A stretch of 64,000 nt of DNA from Amycolatopsis sp. CA-128772 (GTDB lineage: Bacteria > Actinomycetota > Actinomycetes > Mycobacteriales > Pseudonocardiaceae), in the NCBI RefSeq assembly GCF_002904295.1, contig NZ_PPHG01000029.1, positions 105,840 through 169,839 on the forward strand, in the 5' to 3' direction. Of the stretch, positions 1-7,439 are shown piece by piece. Under the pieces are notes generated by a model. That model did not search any database. It was not told where the DNA came from and saw only the letters and a list, made by a program, of their open reading frames with translations. Position 1 is the first letter of the stretch, and the number at the start of each line of letters is the position of its first letter. A program made the position numbers and the translations under genes.

Positions 1-326
1 GCGGACCACGTCATCACGACGAAGCCCTTCCGCGCGAGTTCGCGGGCGTCGTCGGCGACGCTGGCCTTGTCCCCGCCGAAGCCGTGCGCGAGCAGGACGG
101 CGGGTGCGGGCACGGTCGCCGGGAGGTAGGTGGTCGTGTCGATCTCGACCTGCTGCGCCGAGCCGGGCGCGGCCGGCATGTCGAGCAGGGCGTCCTGGGT
201 GGGCACGGCGGGCGGGGCCGTGTCGCGCGACGCCCAGAGGACGGTCGCGGCGGCGAGCACCACCACGACGGCGCCGAGCGCCGTCAGACGGGCTCGGCGA
301 GTGCGCGGGAGCGGGAGTCGGGGCAC
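1..326 (-). CDS. Alpha/beta hydrolase, N-terminal part (gene runs off the window)
   Basis: Only the first about 108 residues are present. The chosen GTG start at 326 opens a basic stretch and a hydrophobic segment (ALGAVVVVLAAATVLW) that would act as a signal anchor, so the enzyme is probably membrane-tethered or exported. Beyond it the sequence VLLAHGFGGDK is the oxyanion-loop HG motif of alpha/beta hydrolases of the acyl-peptidase/CocE type. The nucleophile and the rest of the fold lie outside. An in-frame GTG at 365 has a better placed AAGGTGA and is an alternative start. Substrate unknown. Confidence 0.7.
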   Translation of the reverse strand, partial: MPRLPLPRTRRARLTALGAVVVVLAAATVLWASRDTAPPAVPTQDALLDMPAAPGSAQQVEIDTTTYLPATVPAPAVLLAHGFGGDKASVADDARELARKGFVVMTWS

Positions 327-493
327 GACGTGACCGTAGGTGAAGTTTCCTGAGAGTGTCCTCACCGGCTCACCTTGATCACACCTCCGCGACCACCAGG
401 TGGACCGAAGTGACCGGAATTACAGGCCCAACCCGGTGACGTGCGCGATCCCGGCTGGCTTTCGGGGGGAGGAACCGGCAAACTGGACGCGCT

Positions 494-591
494 GTGAGGG
501 GAGTATTCCTTCGCGGCGGTGTCGTCAGCACGGTGGCCCTGCGCCCCCGGCACCGTCGGCCGGTGGTTGCCACCGGCGGGAGAGACCTCCG
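494..591 (+). promoter_or_regulatory. yybP-ykoY (manganese) riboswitch aptamer
   Basis: The stretch carries the conserved blocks of the yybP-ykoY motif in order: GGGGAGTA at 498-505, GTCGTCA at 521-527 with a following CGG, a GC-rich helix, and GAGAGACCTC at 580-589. GAGG at 496-499 pairs with CCTC at 586-589 to close P1. It ends 39 bases before the start of the TerC-family gene, which is the classic gene class under this riboswitch. Known members sense Mn2+ and raise expression of Mn exporters. The expression platform is not resolved; translation control through the Shine-Dalgarno sequence at 616-620 is possible. Confidence 0.82.
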
Positions 592-630
592 GTTAGTTGC
601 TGCTGCGCACTATCCGGAGGTTCGAGTTCC

Positions 631-1593
631 ATGACTGTCCCCCTGTGGCTGTGGATCGCCACGATCGGTGGCCTGCTCGCGTTGATCGCGCTGGACCTGG
701 TCATCGTCGATCGCAAGCCGCACGCGGTGACCACGGGGGAAGCTGCTCGCTGGGTCGTCTTCTACGTCTCGTGCGCGATCGTCTTCGGCATCGGCGTGTG
801 GGTCTTCGCCGGCCACGACCCGGGTGTCGAGTTCTTCACCGGGTACATCACCGAGTACTCGCTGAGCGTCGACAACCTGTTCATCTTCATGATCATCATG
901 GGCTCGTTCAAGGTGCCCGCCATCCATCAGCACCGCGTGCTGCTGGTCGGCATCCTGCTCGCGCTCGCCATGCGGAGCGTCTTCATCGCCATCGGCGCCG
1001 CGCTGATCGCCCAGTTCGTCTGGGTGTTCTTCCTCTTCGGCGCCATCTTGATCTGGACCGCGATCAGCATGCTGCGCGGCAAGGGCGAGGACGAGGAGTA
1101 CCACGAGAACGCCGTCACCCGGCAGGTCCGCCGGTTCGCCCCGGTGACCGACGACTACCACGACCACCACTACACGGTGAAGATCGACGGCAAGCGGATG
1201 ATCACGCCGATGCTGCTGGTGATCGTGGCCATCGGCTCGGCCGACCTGCTGTTCGCCGTCGACTCCATCCCGGCGATCTTCGGCATCACGCAGGAGGCGT
1301 TCCTCGTCTTCACCGCCAACGCGTTCGCGCTGATGGGCCTGCGGCAGCTGTACTTCCTGCTCGGCGGCCTGGTGACCAAGCTCGTCTACCTCAGCTACGG
1401 CCTCGCGGTCATCCTCGCCTTCATCGGCGCGAAGCTGTTCCTGCACGCGCTGCACGAGTACCACGTCGTGCCGGACTGGCTGGACATCAACAACTGGGTC
1501 TCCCTCGGCGTGATCATCGTCGTGCTGTCGGTGACCACGGCGGCCAGCCTGGCCAAGGCGCGGCGTGACGAGCGCAAGCAGGTCGTGGCTTAA
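631..1593 (+). CDS. TerC/Alx family integral membrane protein, probable Mn2+ exporter
   Basis: A 320-residue protein with about eight to nine hydrophobic segments. Family marks are acidic residues in membrane segments: LDLVIVDRK near the N-terminus, EYSLSVDNLFIF near residue 75 and DLLFAVDSIPAIF near residue 205, the two SVDN/AVDS motifs that define TerC. TerC/Alx/YkoY proteins export manganese, and the upstream Mn2+ riboswitch supports that role here rather than tellurite resistance. The ATG at 631 is chosen because GGAGG at 616-620 precedes it; the open frame further upstream runs through the riboswitch and is not coding. Confidence 0.92.
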   Translation: MTVPLWLWIATIGGLLALIALDLVIVDRKPHAVTTGEAARWVVFYVSCAIVFGIGVWVFAGHDPGVEFFTGYITEYSLSVDNLFIFMIIMGSFKVPAIHQHRVLLVGILLALAMRSVFIAIGAALIAQFVWVFFLFGAILIWTAISMLRGKGEDEEYHENAVTRQVRRFAPVTDDYHDHHYTVKIDGKRMITPMLLVIVAIGSADLLFAVDSIPAIFGITQEAFLVFTANAFALMGLRQLYFLLGGLVTKLVYLSYGLAVILAFIGAKLFLHALHEYHVVPDWLDINNWVSLGVIIVVLSVTTAASLAKARRDERKQVVA

Positions 1594-1644
1594 CGTCCGG
1601 CAAAATCGTTCGCCTCGCTAAGGGTTTCGGGTACCGTCGGTGAC

Positions 1645-3600
1645 GTGCGTCCAGCCGACATCGAAGTCCTCGTCACTCCCGGCCGTCCCGCCCTGCGCGG
1701 GGACCTGCTGCTCACCGCGCTGAAGAAGCCGGACCTGAAGGCGAACGCCTCGCTCGGCTCGGTGCGGCGGGTGTCGCTCGACGGCGGCGAGGCCGCGTGG
1801 ACCCACGGTCCGCGCGACTCCGCCCCGGCGATCTCCCCGGACGGGCGCTGGGTGGCGTTCCTGCGCGCGGGGGAGGGCGACGGTGCCGACGGCAGCCCGC
1901 AGCTGCACCTGATGCCGTCGACCGGCGGGGAGGCCCGCCGGCTGACGTCGCTGCACCTCGGGGCGGGCGAGCCGGTGTGGGCGCCGGATTCGCGGCGGAT
2001 CGCGTTCACCGCCCGCGTGCCCGAGCCCGGCCGCTACGGCACGCCGGACGCCGACGGCGAGACCCCGGAGCCGGCCGCCGAGGCCCCGCGCCGGATCACG
2101 CGGATGGACTACCGGATCGACGACGTCGGGTTCCTGCGCGACCGCATGCAGCGGCTGTTCGCCGTCGACGCGGTCGCGGCGCTCGATCAGGACGAGCTCC
2201 CGGACCTCGAACCGCTGACCGGCGACGGGTTCGACGCGGCCCACCCGGTGTGGACGCCGGACGGCACGCGGCTGGTCTTCACCGCGCCGCCGGACTGGGG
2301 CGCGGCCGAAAGCGACTCGCGCGACATCTGCGCGATCTCCGCCGAGGGCGGCGAGCCCGAGGTTGTGGTGCGCGGCGCGGGCTACTCGGAGCGGCCGGCC
2401 TTCGGCCCCGACGGCACGTTGTTCTACTTCGGACAGTCCTTCGAGCACCACCACGAAGCCGCCCCCACCGGGCTCTACGCGGCGACGCCCGAATTCGGCG
2501 CCGGCCCGGTGGCCGGCCGGCGGCTCACCGACGCCGAGACCGTGGACTGCGAGGCCGCGGCGGGCCCGCCGGCCCCGCGCGGCGACGACGTCGTGGTGGC
2601 GGTCCGCAACCGCGGCGCGGTGGAGCTGCGCGCGGTCTCCGCCGACGCCGCGGACGCCCCGCTGGCCGACCTCGCGGTGGTCCACGCGGAGCAGGCCGCG
2701 GTCCGGTCGTTCACCCTGGACGGCTCGGTGCTGGTGGCGGTGATCGCGACGCCGTCGACGCCCGGGGAGGTCGTGCTGCTCGGCGACGCCGGCCCGCGGG
2801 TGCTGACCGACTACGCGAAGCCGTTGCGGGACAAGGGCATCCGGCCGATGATCGAGCTGGAGACGACCGCGCCGGACGGCTACCCGGTGCACGGCTGGCT
2901 GGTGCTGCCCGAGGGCGACGGGCCGCACCCGGTGCTGCGCGTGGTCCACGGCGGCCCGTTCACCCAGCAGGAGTGGACGCTGTTCGACGAGGCGCAGGTG
3001 TACGCGTCGGCGGGCTACGCGGTGGTGGTCGGCAACCCGCGCGGGTCGGCGGGGTACGGGCAGACGCACGGCCACGCGATCACGCACGCCTTCGGCACGG
3101 TCGACGTCGACGACGTCCTGGCGCTGCTGGACAAGGCGCTGGAGCGCCCGGACCTGGACGCCTCCCGCGTCGGCATCATGGGCGGCTCGTACGGCGGATT
3201 CATGACGAGCTGGCTGGCCGCCCACCACGGCGAGCGCTTCAAGGCGGCGTGGAGCGAGCGCGCGGTCAACGCGTGGGACTCGATGGTCGGCAGTTCCGAC
3301 ATCGGCTACTTCTTCGTCGACGCCTACATCGGCTCGTCGCCGGAGGTGCAGCGCGACCGGTCGCCGCTCTCGTACGCGGCGCAGATCAAGATTCCCTTCG
3401 CGGTCGTGCATTCGGAGCAGGACTGGCGCTGCCCGCTGGAGCAGGCGGAGCGGATGTTCGTCGCCCTGCGCCGCGCCGGCGCGCCCGCGGAGCTGCTGGT
3501 GTTCCCCGGCGAGGGCCACGAGCTGAGCCGGTCGGGCCGGCCGCGCCACCGCGTCCAGCGCTTCGACGCGATCCTCGAGTGGTGGGCGCGGCACCTCTGA
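1645..3600 (+). CDS. S9-family prolyl oligopeptidase / acylaminoacyl peptidase
   Basis: A 651-residue cytoplasmic serine peptidase. The N-terminal two thirds is a beta-propeller with WD40-like repeats such as SPDGRWVAFL and PDGTRLVF. The C-terminal alpha/beta-hydrolase domain has the oxyanion HGGPF loop, nucleophile Ser515 in GGSYGG, Asp593 in EQDWRCP and His625 in GEGHEL, the standard S9 order and spacing. Such enzymes release N-acylated residues or cleave short peptides. No signal peptide. It follows terC by 51 bases and may be transcribed with it or from its own promoter. The GTG start gives the usual family length. Confidence 0.93.
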   Translation: MRPADIEVLVTPGRPALRGDLLLTALKKPDLKANASLGSVRRVSLDGGEAAWTHGPRDSAPAISPDGRWVAFLRAGEGDGADGSPQLHLMPSTGGEARRLTSLHLGAGEPVWAPDSRRIAFTARVPEPGRYGTPDADGETPEPAAEAPRRITRMDYRIDDVGFLRDRMQRLFAVDAVAALDQDELPDLEPLTGDGFDAAHPVWTPDGTRLVFTAPPDWGAAESDSRDICAISAEGGEPEVVVRGAGYSERPAFGPDGTLFYFGQSFEHHHEAAPTGLYAATPEFGAGPVAGRRLTDAETVDCEAAAGPPAPRGDDVVVAVRNRGAVELRAVSADAADAPLADLAVVHAEQAAVRSFTLDGSVLVAVIATPSTPGEVVLLGDAGPRVLTDYAKPLRDKGIRPMIELETTAPDGYPVHGWLVLPEGDGPHPVLRVVHGGPFTQQEWTLFDEAQVYASAGYAVVVGNPRGSAGYGQTHGHAITHAFGTVDVDDVLALLDKALERPDLDASRVGIMGGSYGGFMTSWLAAHHGERFKAAWSERAVNAWDSMVGSSDIGYFFVDAYIGSSPEVQRDRSPLSYAAQIKIPFAVVHSEQDWRCPLEQAERMFVALRRAGAPAELLVFPGEGHELSRSGRPRHRVQRFDAILEWWARHL

Positions 3601-3640
3601 CCCTTGTCCGGGGCGCCCCGGCCTGCGAACGTCGGTGGGT

Positions 3641-3973
3641 ATGACGGTGCCCGAGGTGGACTTCGAGCTCGAGACGTGGCGGATGGTGCTGTTCCGGGCG
3701 GGCCCGCGGGCGGCGGAGATCCCCGAGGAGATGGCGCGGGAGCTGCGCGCGCGGCACCTGTCGTCGGCCCGGCAGCAGCAGGCGATGGGCACGCTGCTGT
3801 TCGCCGGGGCGGTGCCGGAGCCGTCGTCGACGCTGCCGGTGACGGGGGTGGCGTTCTTCCGCACGTCCGAGGCGGAGACCCGGGCGATCCTGGACGCCGA
3901 TCCGGCCGAGCAGGCGGGGCTGATCGCGTCGGAGATCGTGGGGTTCGTCTGCCCGCGGGGCACCCTTGGCTGA
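3641..3973 (+). CDS. Small YCII-like hypothetical protein
   Basis: A 110-residue soluble protein (MTVPEVDFELETWRMVLFRAG...). Its size and layout, an early beta strand with WRMVLFRAG, a helical centre and a late FFRTSEAETRAILDADP segment, resemble YCII-related alpha/beta-barrel proteins, but the usual catalytic His-Asp pair is not evident. The ATG at 3641 is chosen over a GTG six bases upstream. Its end overlaps the start of the HAD gene by eight bases, so the two are translationally coupled. Function unknown. Confidence 0.7.
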   Translation: MTVPEVDFELETWRMVLFRAGPRAAEIPEEMARELRARHLSSARQQQAMGTLLFAGAVPEPSSTLPVTGVAFFRTSEAETRAILDADPAEQAGLIASEIVGFVCPRGTLG

Positions 3974-4601
3974 CGGCCTGGTCTGCTTCGACGTCGACGG
4001 CACCCTCGTGCCCGGCACGAGCTCGTGCGCGTGGGTGGCGGCCGCGCTGGGGCACGAAGCCGAGCTGGTCGCGGCCGAGGCGGCCTACGCGGCCGGGCGG
4101 ATGACGAACCAGGAGGCGTCGGTGATCGACGCCCGCCGCTGGGCCGGGCACACCGAGGCGGAGATCCGGGCCCGGCTGGAGACGCTGCCGCTGGTCGGCG
4201 GGATCGCCGAGACGGTGTCGTGGTGCCGGGACCGGGGCCTGCGCCCGGTCCTGACCACGCTGGCGTGGGCGCCGGTGGGGCAACTGCTCGCCGGCCGCTT
4301 CGGGTTCGCCGCGTACTGCGGGCCGGTGCCGGAAGCTCTCGGCGGCCGCTACACCGGGCGGGTCGCCGAGCACCTGGACGAGTACGGCAAGGGGGACTTC
4401 GCGCTGGCGCAGGGCTTCGCGCCGGAGCGGTGTGCCGCGGTCGGGGACAGCCGGTCGGACCTGCCGCTGTTCGCCGCCGTCGGGACGAGCATCGGCTTCA
4501 ACGCGGCGCCGGACGCCCGCGCCGTCGCGACCCACGTCGTCGACGGCCCGGACCTGCGGGCGATCATCCCGGTGCTGGCGGCTCAGTTCAGCAGCGTGTA
4601 G
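3966..4601 (+). CDS. HAD-superfamily phosphatase, SerB-like subfamily IB
   Basis: A 211-residue haloacid dehalogenase-type hydrolase. Motif I is FDVDGTL with nucleophile Asp9 and acid Asp11; motif II is the LTTLAW stretch near residue 95; motif III/IV is VGDSRSDLPLF near residue 160, where the acidic pair binds Mg2+. The helical cap between motifs I and II fits subfamily IB, which includes phosphoserine phosphatase and relatives; the substrate is not identifiable. The TTG start at 3966 overlaps the previous gene and leaves motif I at the normal distance from the N-terminus. Its 3' end overlaps the convergent RES gene by 19 bases. Confidence 0.88.
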   Translation: MADGLVCFDVDGTLVPGTSSCAWVAAALGHEAELVAAEAAYAAGRMTNQEASVIDARRWAGHTEAEIRARLETLPLVGGIAETVSWCRDRGLRPVLTTLAWAPVGQLLAGRFGFAAYCGPVPEALGGRYTGRVAEHLDEYGKGDFALAQGFAPERCAAVGDSRSDLPLFAAVGTSIGFNAAPDARAVATHVVDGPDLRAIIPVLAAQFSSV

Positions 4602-5239
4602 TTCAGCTCTTCGCAGACCCGGCCGAGCGGGACGTCCAGGCCCGGGTGGTCCAGCGGCAGCAGCACGTCCGGCGCGATCGGCAGCGCGGCGCCCGCCGGC
4701 GGGTCCCACAGGCAGATCGCGGGGTCACCGGAGTCCATCGACGAGCGGTACCAGAGGCCGTCGAGGTCGCTGAACGCGCCGCGGATCGCGCGGGCCCAGG
4801 CCTGGGTAAGTTTCTTCGGCCCGCTGGAAATTTCCTGGGACGCGCCGACCCGCGTCGGCCAGAGACCGGTCAGGTCGAGCAGGCGCAGCGTGCGCGTCGG
4901 GCGGACGACGACCAGCCGGGGGCCGCGGGTGCGGCGGTCGACGGTCGAGCTCGTCTGGAACACCTCGGCGACCGACGTGCGCACGGTGAGGCCGAAGTAG
5001 AGGACGCCGTTCGCGGGATCGGTGACCGGCGCGCCGCCGCGGCCGGGCGACTGCTGGTCGAACCGGCCGTGCGGGAGCGGGCCGGTGTAGCGGAACGAGT
5101 TCCACTGCTGGGGGTGGTTGCCGTGCGCGGTGAAGATCCGGACGAGCCTGGTCGCGGGCTGGACCGTCACCACGTCGCTGGCGCGGTTCAGCTGCCGGAC
5201 CAGGACGGATCGGGCGGGCGGCAGCGGGAGCCGGGCCAT
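4583..5239 (-). CDS. RES-domain toxin of an Xre-RES toxin-antitoxin pair
   Basis: A 218-residue protein with a RES domain at about residues 40-190. It begins at the LVRIFTAHG strand and includes the GVLYFGLTVRTSVAEVF segment, whose Tyr/Arg/Glu arrangement is the family core. RES toxins such as MbcT and ParT attack NAD+ or transfer ADP-ribose, halting growth when freed from their antitoxin. It lies 51 bases downstream of an antitoxin-like gene in the usual antitoxin-first order. Function is inferred from family and neighbour. Confidence 0.85.
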   Translation of the reverse strand: MARLPLPPARSVLVRQLNRASDVVTVQPATRLVRIFTAHGNHPQQWNSFRYTGPLPHGRFDQQSPGRGGAPVTDPANGVLYFGLTVRTSVAEVFQTSSTVDRRTRGPRLVVVRPTRTLRLLDLTGLWPTRVGASQEISSGPKKLTQAWARAIRGAFSDLDGLWYRSSMDSGDPAICLWDPPAGAALPIAPDVLLPLDHPGLDVPLGRVCEELNYTLLN

Positions 5240-5290
5240 GGGTCGGGGGTGGTCCGTCCTTGTCGGTGATCTTGCTCGGGAGGGTCCAGC

Positions 5291-5872
5291 CTAGAGTGGC
5301 GTGCCGAGCGTGGCGATGAGGCGGGCTACGTGGTCCGGATCACCACCGGAGAGGAGCCATTGGCGCGGGGTCGCCGCGTGGTCGTTGATGACCAGGTCGG
5401 CCTGCGGCGTGCTCATGAAGGCGGCGACGACGAGCGCGGGCTGGTCGTCGGGCAAAGCCTTCAGCACGACCTCGAGGCCGGGCAGCACGCCGGAGCCGGC
5501 GAACTGCCACGCGGGCAGCCGCCACCCGCCGTCCTTCCACCCGGTCAGCCTGCCTTCCTTGAGGCGGTGCCGGATCCGGCTGTCGTCGACCCCGAGGGCC
5601 TTGGCGGCCTCGTTGACGCTGAGCGCCCCCTCGGCGAGCACGGCGTGGGCGGCGACGGTCCGGGCCCGGAAGTCGGGTTCGTCTTCCCGGCGTGGCGAGA
5701 GGTCCAGCCCGACATCGGCGAGCGCGGCCCGCTGGTCGGCCGAGAAGTAGTGCGACGGATCGGGGTTCGGTGGGGAGAGTCTGCGCGCCGCGTCTTCGAC
5801 GAGGGTGAGGAACTCGTTCGCGTCGACTTTGAGGCCCGCCTTGGCGAGGATGTTCTCCAGCGCTACAGACAT
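5291..5872 (-). CDS. Xre/MbcA/ParS-type antitoxin with DNA-binding domain
   Basis: A 193-residue protein. Residues about 85-115 form a helix-turn-helix (LSVNEAAKALGVDDSRIRHR) followed by a short wing (LTGWKDGGWRLP). The C-terminal part, AFMSTPQADLVINDHAATPR through GGDPDHVARLIATLG, resembles the toxin-binding DUF2384 region of Xre/MbcA antitoxins. First gene of the pair with the RES toxin, so it should repress their shared promoter between 5873 and about 5960 and neutralise the toxin. The excisionase-like HTH is a variant of the usual Xre domain. Confidence 0.8.
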   Translation of the reverse strand: MSVALENILAKAGLKVDANEFLTLVEDAARRLSPPNPDPSHYFSADQRAALADVGLDLSPRREDEPDFRARTVAAHAVLAEGALSVNEAAKALGVDDSRIRHRLKEGRLTGWKDGGWRLPAWQFAGSGVLPGLEVVLKALPDDQPALVVAAFMSTPQADLVINDHAATPRQWLLSGGDPDHVARLIATLGTPL

Positions 5873-6355
5873 GTGGCTCAGGTTAACCCGAAACAGCGCG
5901 CGTGTGCGGGTTCGTGCGGTTTCTTGCCCGGTAAGTGGGCGAATTCACCAGAGATCGACACTTACGGCACATCATCCAACACGTTGAGTAGGCAACTTCC
6001 GGTCAGTGTCCCCGGGAGGAGTGGGGTTGTCCAGCCCCGCACCGGCTTGACAGTGGTGGTTCGCGCACCTAGGTTGCCGATGAGTAAACGATTTCCGCTC
6101 CGTGCTCACAGGATCCGGCGTTCCGGCGCCGGTCATGGGGGACACAGGGGGTGGGGCGTGCCTGGGGGGCCCGGCACGAGCCGGCCCCCTGGGCACGTCG
6201 CTCCCGTCCTGGTGGCTGACCGCCTGGGTGCGCGAGCCGACCGTCTGGGCACGCGAGCCGACTCTTGAGGCGCGGGTGGGCCGCCTGAGCGCCCGGGTCG
6301 AACGTCTGGGTGCGCGAGCCGGGTCGGGCGTGCGTGTTCCGTCACCGTCCGAGCG
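5873..6355. other. Intergenic region with no convincing gene
   Basis: The 483 bases between the antitoxin and the LacI gene hold the antitoxin promoter region, a stretch of relatively lower GC near 5940-6000, and a 21-bp tandem repeat at 6218-6322. Open frames here lack a ribosome-binding site and change frame within the repeat, so no gene is called. Confidence 0.6.
6218..6322. repeat. 21-bp degenerate tandem repeat, five copies
   Basis: Five consecutive 21-base units begin at 6218, 6239, 6260, 6281 and 6302. The core is a CTGGGTGCGCGAGCC-like sequence; units 1, 2 and 5 are most alike. Because 21 is seven codons, reading it gives heptads such as ADRLGAR and VERLGAR, as in a coiled coil. A stop codon and frame change occur in unit 3. 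It could be the remnant of a coiled-coil gene or a non-coding minisatellite. Confidence 0.7.
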
Positions 6356-7333
6356 TCAGCGGCGGGAGCTCTTTCGCTCGATCAGGCGAGCCTCCAGCGT
6401 CGTGGTCGTCGCTTCGCGGCTGCTGTCGGTGATCCTCGCCAGGAGGAGCTGCGCCGCGACCCGGCCCACCTCGTACGCCGGCTGGGCGACCACCGTCAGC
6501 GGGGGGTCGATCAGCGTTGTCCAGGGTGCGTCGTCGAACGAAACGATGCCCACGTCGCGGCCCGGGCGCAGGCCGCGGGCCGACAGGGCCTCCAGGACCC
6601 CGATCGCCATCGTGCTGTTCGCGACCAGGAGCGCGTCCGGCGGCGCGGGGGCGTCGAGGAGCTCGAGCGCGGCCAGGCGGGCGCCCTCCGCGCGGTACTC
6701 CGCCCGCCGGGACAGGACGTTCTCTTCGCCGACCACGTCCGCGTACCCCGCCAAGCGGTCGTCGGCCGTGCGGACGCCTGCCGGGCCCGTCAGGCAGCCC
6801 ACGCGTTCGTAGCCGCCCGCGAGGAGGTGGCGCGTCGCCTCGGCGGCCGCGTGGCGGGTGTCGACCAGGACCTGGTCGCCCGCCGCGGCGGGCAACGGCC
6901 GGTCCACGGCCACCAGGGGGGTGCCCTGGCGGTGGAGGCCCTCGACGTTCGTCGAACGGCCGGTGGGGGACAGCACCACCCCGGCGACCCGCTCCTGCAG
7001 CGCGACCTCGATGTAGCGCCGCTCCTTCTCCTCGTTTTCATCGGAGTTGCAGAGGACCACCGAATACCCGGACCGCTGCGCGAGATCCTCGACGCCGCGC
7101 GCGATGGCGGTGAAGAACGGGTTCTCGACGTCGGAGATGATCAGCGCGAGCACCGCCGTCTCCTGCCGACGGAGGTTCCGGGCCAGCCCGTTCGGGTGAT
7201 ACCCCAGCTCGGCGGCGGCCTCCTGGACCCGCGCGGCCAGCGTGGGGTCCACAGTGGACTTGCCGTTGAGCGCGCGCGACACGGTCGCCGTGGAGACACC
7301 GGCTCTCGCCGCGACGTCGCTGATGGTGGCCAC
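6356..7333 (-). CDS. LacI-family transcriptional regulator
   Basis: A 325-residue repressor of standard LacI layout. The N-terminal HTH with hinge (ATISDVAARAGVSTATVSRAL) covers residues 2-22, the hinge helix follows at LARNLRRQ near residue 50, and a periplasmic-binding-protein-like effector domain starts at LALIISDVENPFF. Late motif GIVSFDDAPWTTLIDPPLT is typical of sugar-responsive members. No sugar genes are directly attached, so the regulon is probably elsewhere. A partial operator dyad at 7377-7390 suggests autoregulation. Confidence 0.93.
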   Translation of the reverse strand: MATISDVAARAGVSTATVSRALNGKSTVDPTLAARVQEAAAELGYHPNGLARNLRRQETAVLALIISDVENPFFTAIARGVEDLAQRSGYSVVLCNSDENEEKERRYIEVALQERVAGVVLSPTGRSTNVEGLHRQGTPLVAVDRPLPAAAGDQVLVDTRHAAAEATRHLLAGGYERVGCLTGPAGVRTADDRLAGYADVVGEENVLSRRAEYRAEGARLAALELLDAPAPPDALLVANSTMAIGVLEALSARGLRPGRDVGIVSFDDAPWTTLIDPPLTVVAQPAYEVGRVAAQLLLARITDSSREATTTTLEARLIERKSSRR

Positions 7334-7376
7334 ACGCCCTCCCTGATCACTCGTCGAGGGGGAGGATAGCGCTCTT

Positions 7377-7390
7377 GGTAGTCGTTTACC
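7377..7390. promoter_or_regulatory. Candidate LacI-type operator upstream of the LacI gene
   Basis: GGTAGTCGTTTACC is an imperfect 14-base dyad (five of seven pairs) with the central CG typical of LacI-family sites, 44 bases upstream of the LacI start. A second GTAAGC half site lies just beyond. Assignment is by position and symmetry only. Confidence 0.4.
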
Positions 7391-7439
7391 GTCCGCTTAC
7401 CTTTTCGGGTGACCGGCCACTTCCGGTTGTCCGCGCGGG

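Noticed and set aside
1618..3963. Long minus-strand open frame opposite the S9 peptidase
   Set aside because: Arg/Pro/Gly-rich translation with no domains; it is the antisense shadow of a GC-rich gene with clear catalytic triad.
5330..6268. Gene running from the antitoxin region into the 21-bp repeat on the plus strand
   Set aside because: It is antisense to the antitoxin gene and has no ribosome-binding site; only the repeat part is of interest.
6218..6322. CRISPR array at the 21-bp repeat
   Set aside because: Units are adjacent with no unique spacers and diverge in sequence.
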